A stretch of DNA of 64,000 nucleotides from Paraglaciecola sp. L1A13 (GTDB lineage Bacteria > Pseudomonadota > Gammaproteobacteria > Enterobacterales > Alteromonadaceae): contig NZ_CP047024.1 in assembly GCF_009796745.1 (NCBI RefSeq), positions 682,001 through 746,000 on the forward strand, in the 5' to 3' direction. Positions within the stretch are counted from its first letter, which is position 1; the number at the start of each line of letters is the position of its first letter. Below, in pieces: positions 62,834 to 64,000 of this stretch. The position numbers were made by a program, and so were the translations under genes. Under the pieces are notes generated by a model. That model had not been told where the DNA came from. It searched no databases and saw only the letters and a list, made by a program, of their open reading frames with translations.

Positions 62834-64000
62834 ATGAAAATGAAGAATTTGCGTTGGTGGGTGGTCTCTCTAGTTGCCCTTGCGACTGTGATTAATTATA
62901 TAGATCGCTCTGCTTTGAGCGTGCTATGGCCCGATATTGTTGAAGACCTTTTTCCAAATGAATCGGACTTAGAACGTAAACAGATTTATGCAAATATATC
63001 GATTGTTTTCATTTTATCTTATGCCTTTGGACAAGCTATCTTTGGCAAGATATTTGACTGGGTTGGTACGCGCTTAGGCTTTGTTCTTTCCATCGGTGTT
63101 TGGTCACTCGCTACTGCGGCACACGCATTCGCGCAAGGAGTACTTAGCTTTAGTATTTTTCGTGCTGTATTGGGCATGGCCGAGGCCGGTAACTGGCCTG
63201 GCGCTGCTAAGAGTAATGCGGATTGGTTTCCAAGCAAAGAGCGCGCTTTAGCCCAAGGTATCTTCAATTCCGGCGCAGCCATCGGTGGTATTATTGCTAT
63301 TCCCTTAATCGCTTACTTAACCGTGTTTTTTAACTGGCAAATGGTCTTTGTAGTAATTGGTTTAATGGGCTTATTGTGGCTTATTCCGTGGATTATATTG
63401 GTTAAGGCTCCTCCTAAAACACATCCTTGGATTACTGATGAAGAAAGAGAGTATATTTTAACCGGACAAAGAACATTAGATGTAGAAACGGGAAAGGATG
63501 AAGATGAATATAATCCTTCTACTGGCGAGTTGCTGTCTCGTAAGCAAAGCTGGGGAGTGATTATAGCTTCTGCAGCCATTGATCCTATTTGGTGGTTATT
63601 TGTTTTCTGGATCCCTATTTACCTCAACGAAGTTTATAACATGAATGTTACAGAGATCGGTATCTACGGTTGGGTACCCTATGTTGGAGCCATGTTTGGC
63701 GCTTGGTTTGGTGGTTTGCTTGCACAAAATCGCATTAAAGCAGGTTGGAATGTTGATAAAACACGCAAATTAACCATCACCCTAGGTTGTTTGATTATGT
63801 TGCCGGCTTTGTTAGCCATGGCAAACCCTGGCGGCCCTACTGCTGCAGTGATGATTATGGCGGTTATTTTATTTGGCTTTCAAACCGCAATCGGTAATGT
63901 TCAAACGCTGCCCAGTGACTTGTTCGGTAAAAAAGCCGTTGGCACACTTTCTGGCTTCTCAGGCATGGCGGCAAAATTAGGTGCTTTAGGGTTAACAGCG
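62834..64000 (+). CDS. MFS transporter of the hexuronate/anion:cation symporter type (3' end outside window)
   Basis: From ATG at 62834 the frame stays open for 389 codons to the window end. The protein shows MFS features: a first helix with LVALATVINYIDRSALSV, which is typical of the ACS family (ExuT, GudP), the RAVLGMAEAGNWPGAAK motif after helix 4, and about ten membrane segments in the visible part. ExuT-type carriers import uronates with protons, and homologues in alginate loci are thought to import DEH or unsaturated oligo-uronates. It follows the PL6 gene by 141 bp, with a TTGGT-type site between. An alternative ATG lies at 62840. Confidence 0.92.
   Translation, partial: MKMKNLRWWVVSLVALATVINYIDRSALSVLWPDIVEDLFPNESDLERKQIYANISIVFILSYAFGQAIFGKIFDWVGTRLGFVLSIGVWSLATAAHAFAQGVLSFSIFRAVLGMAEAGNWPGAAKSNADWFPSKERALAQGIFNSGAAIGGIIAIPLIAYLTVFFNWQMVFVVIGLMGLLWLIPWIILVKAPPKTHPWITDEEREYILTGQRTLDVETGKDEDEYNPSTGELLSRKQSWGVIIASAAIDPIWWLFVFWIPIYLNEVYNMNVTEIGIYGWVPYVGAMFGAWFGGLLAQNRIKAGWNVDKTRKLTITLGCLIMLPALLAMANPGGPTAAVMIMAVILFGFQTAIGNVQTLPSDLFGKKAVGTLSGFSGMAAKLGALGLTA

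Overview
The window looks like a chromosomal segment of a marine gammaproteobacterium of the Alteromonadales, most likely Glaciecola/Paraglaciecola. The basis is the gene order (recO-pdxJ-acpS, relA-mazG, rplM-rpsI-petABC-sspAB, dolP-diaA-yraN-lpoA/rsmI), TonB-linked sugar genes, and an alginate lyase whose active-site residues fall in register with AlyGC of Glaciecola chathamensis as I remember it. Genus level is inference; no search was possible. I saw no tRNA, rRNA, CRISPR, insertion sequence or phage gene.

Region 1 (1-21.5 kb) is mostly housekeeping: recJ (5' end cut by the window), a small unknown gene, recO, pdxJ and acpS; then relA-mazG, a small secreted protein and a CBS-domain protein; then rplM-rpsI, petABC (cytochrome bc1), sspA-sspB; then the divergent pair lpoA-yraN-diaA-dolP (minus) and rsmI (plus), followed by a DEDD exonuclease, a 2OG-Fe(II) oxygenase and a secreted alpha/beta hydrolase.

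Region 2 (21.5-36.4 kb) is a carbohydrate locus. A secreted M19 dipeptidase and a cytoplasmic GH36 alpha-galactosidase lie on the minus strand. Facing away are a TonB-dependent receptor, a tryptophan-halogenase-like flavoprotein, a SapC-family protein, a sodium:solute symporter, a GlpD-like flavoprotein and a second SapC-family protein, then yghU. An alpha-galactosidase beside a GlpD-like enzyme suggests an alpha-galactosyl-glycerol such as red-algal floridoside as substrate; this is a hypothesis.

Region 3 (36.6-53.2 kb) is mixed: a two-subunit molybdenum hydroxylase, a CheX-REC protein, a GT2/VTT/GT39 membrane glycosylation operon, a yqhC/yqhD-type pair, MscS, TetR with a possible small RNA upstream, a REC-GGDEF diguanylate cyclase, a RimK/aspartoacylase-like/RimB-like operon, and ZntB.

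Region 4 (53.3-58.0 kb) holds ovoA (5-histidylcysteine sulfoxide synthase plus methyltransferase) preceded at 18 bp by a divergent glutamine-synthetase-fold protein lacking the usual metal-binding histidine, then a flavin monooxygenase. Region 5 (58.3-64 kb) is an alginate utilisation locus: SDR reductase, FadR-type regulator, PL6 lyase and an MFS uronate-type transporter cut by the window end. Its intergenic regions carry TTGGT/ACCAA motifs and a perfect 12-bp inverted repeat.
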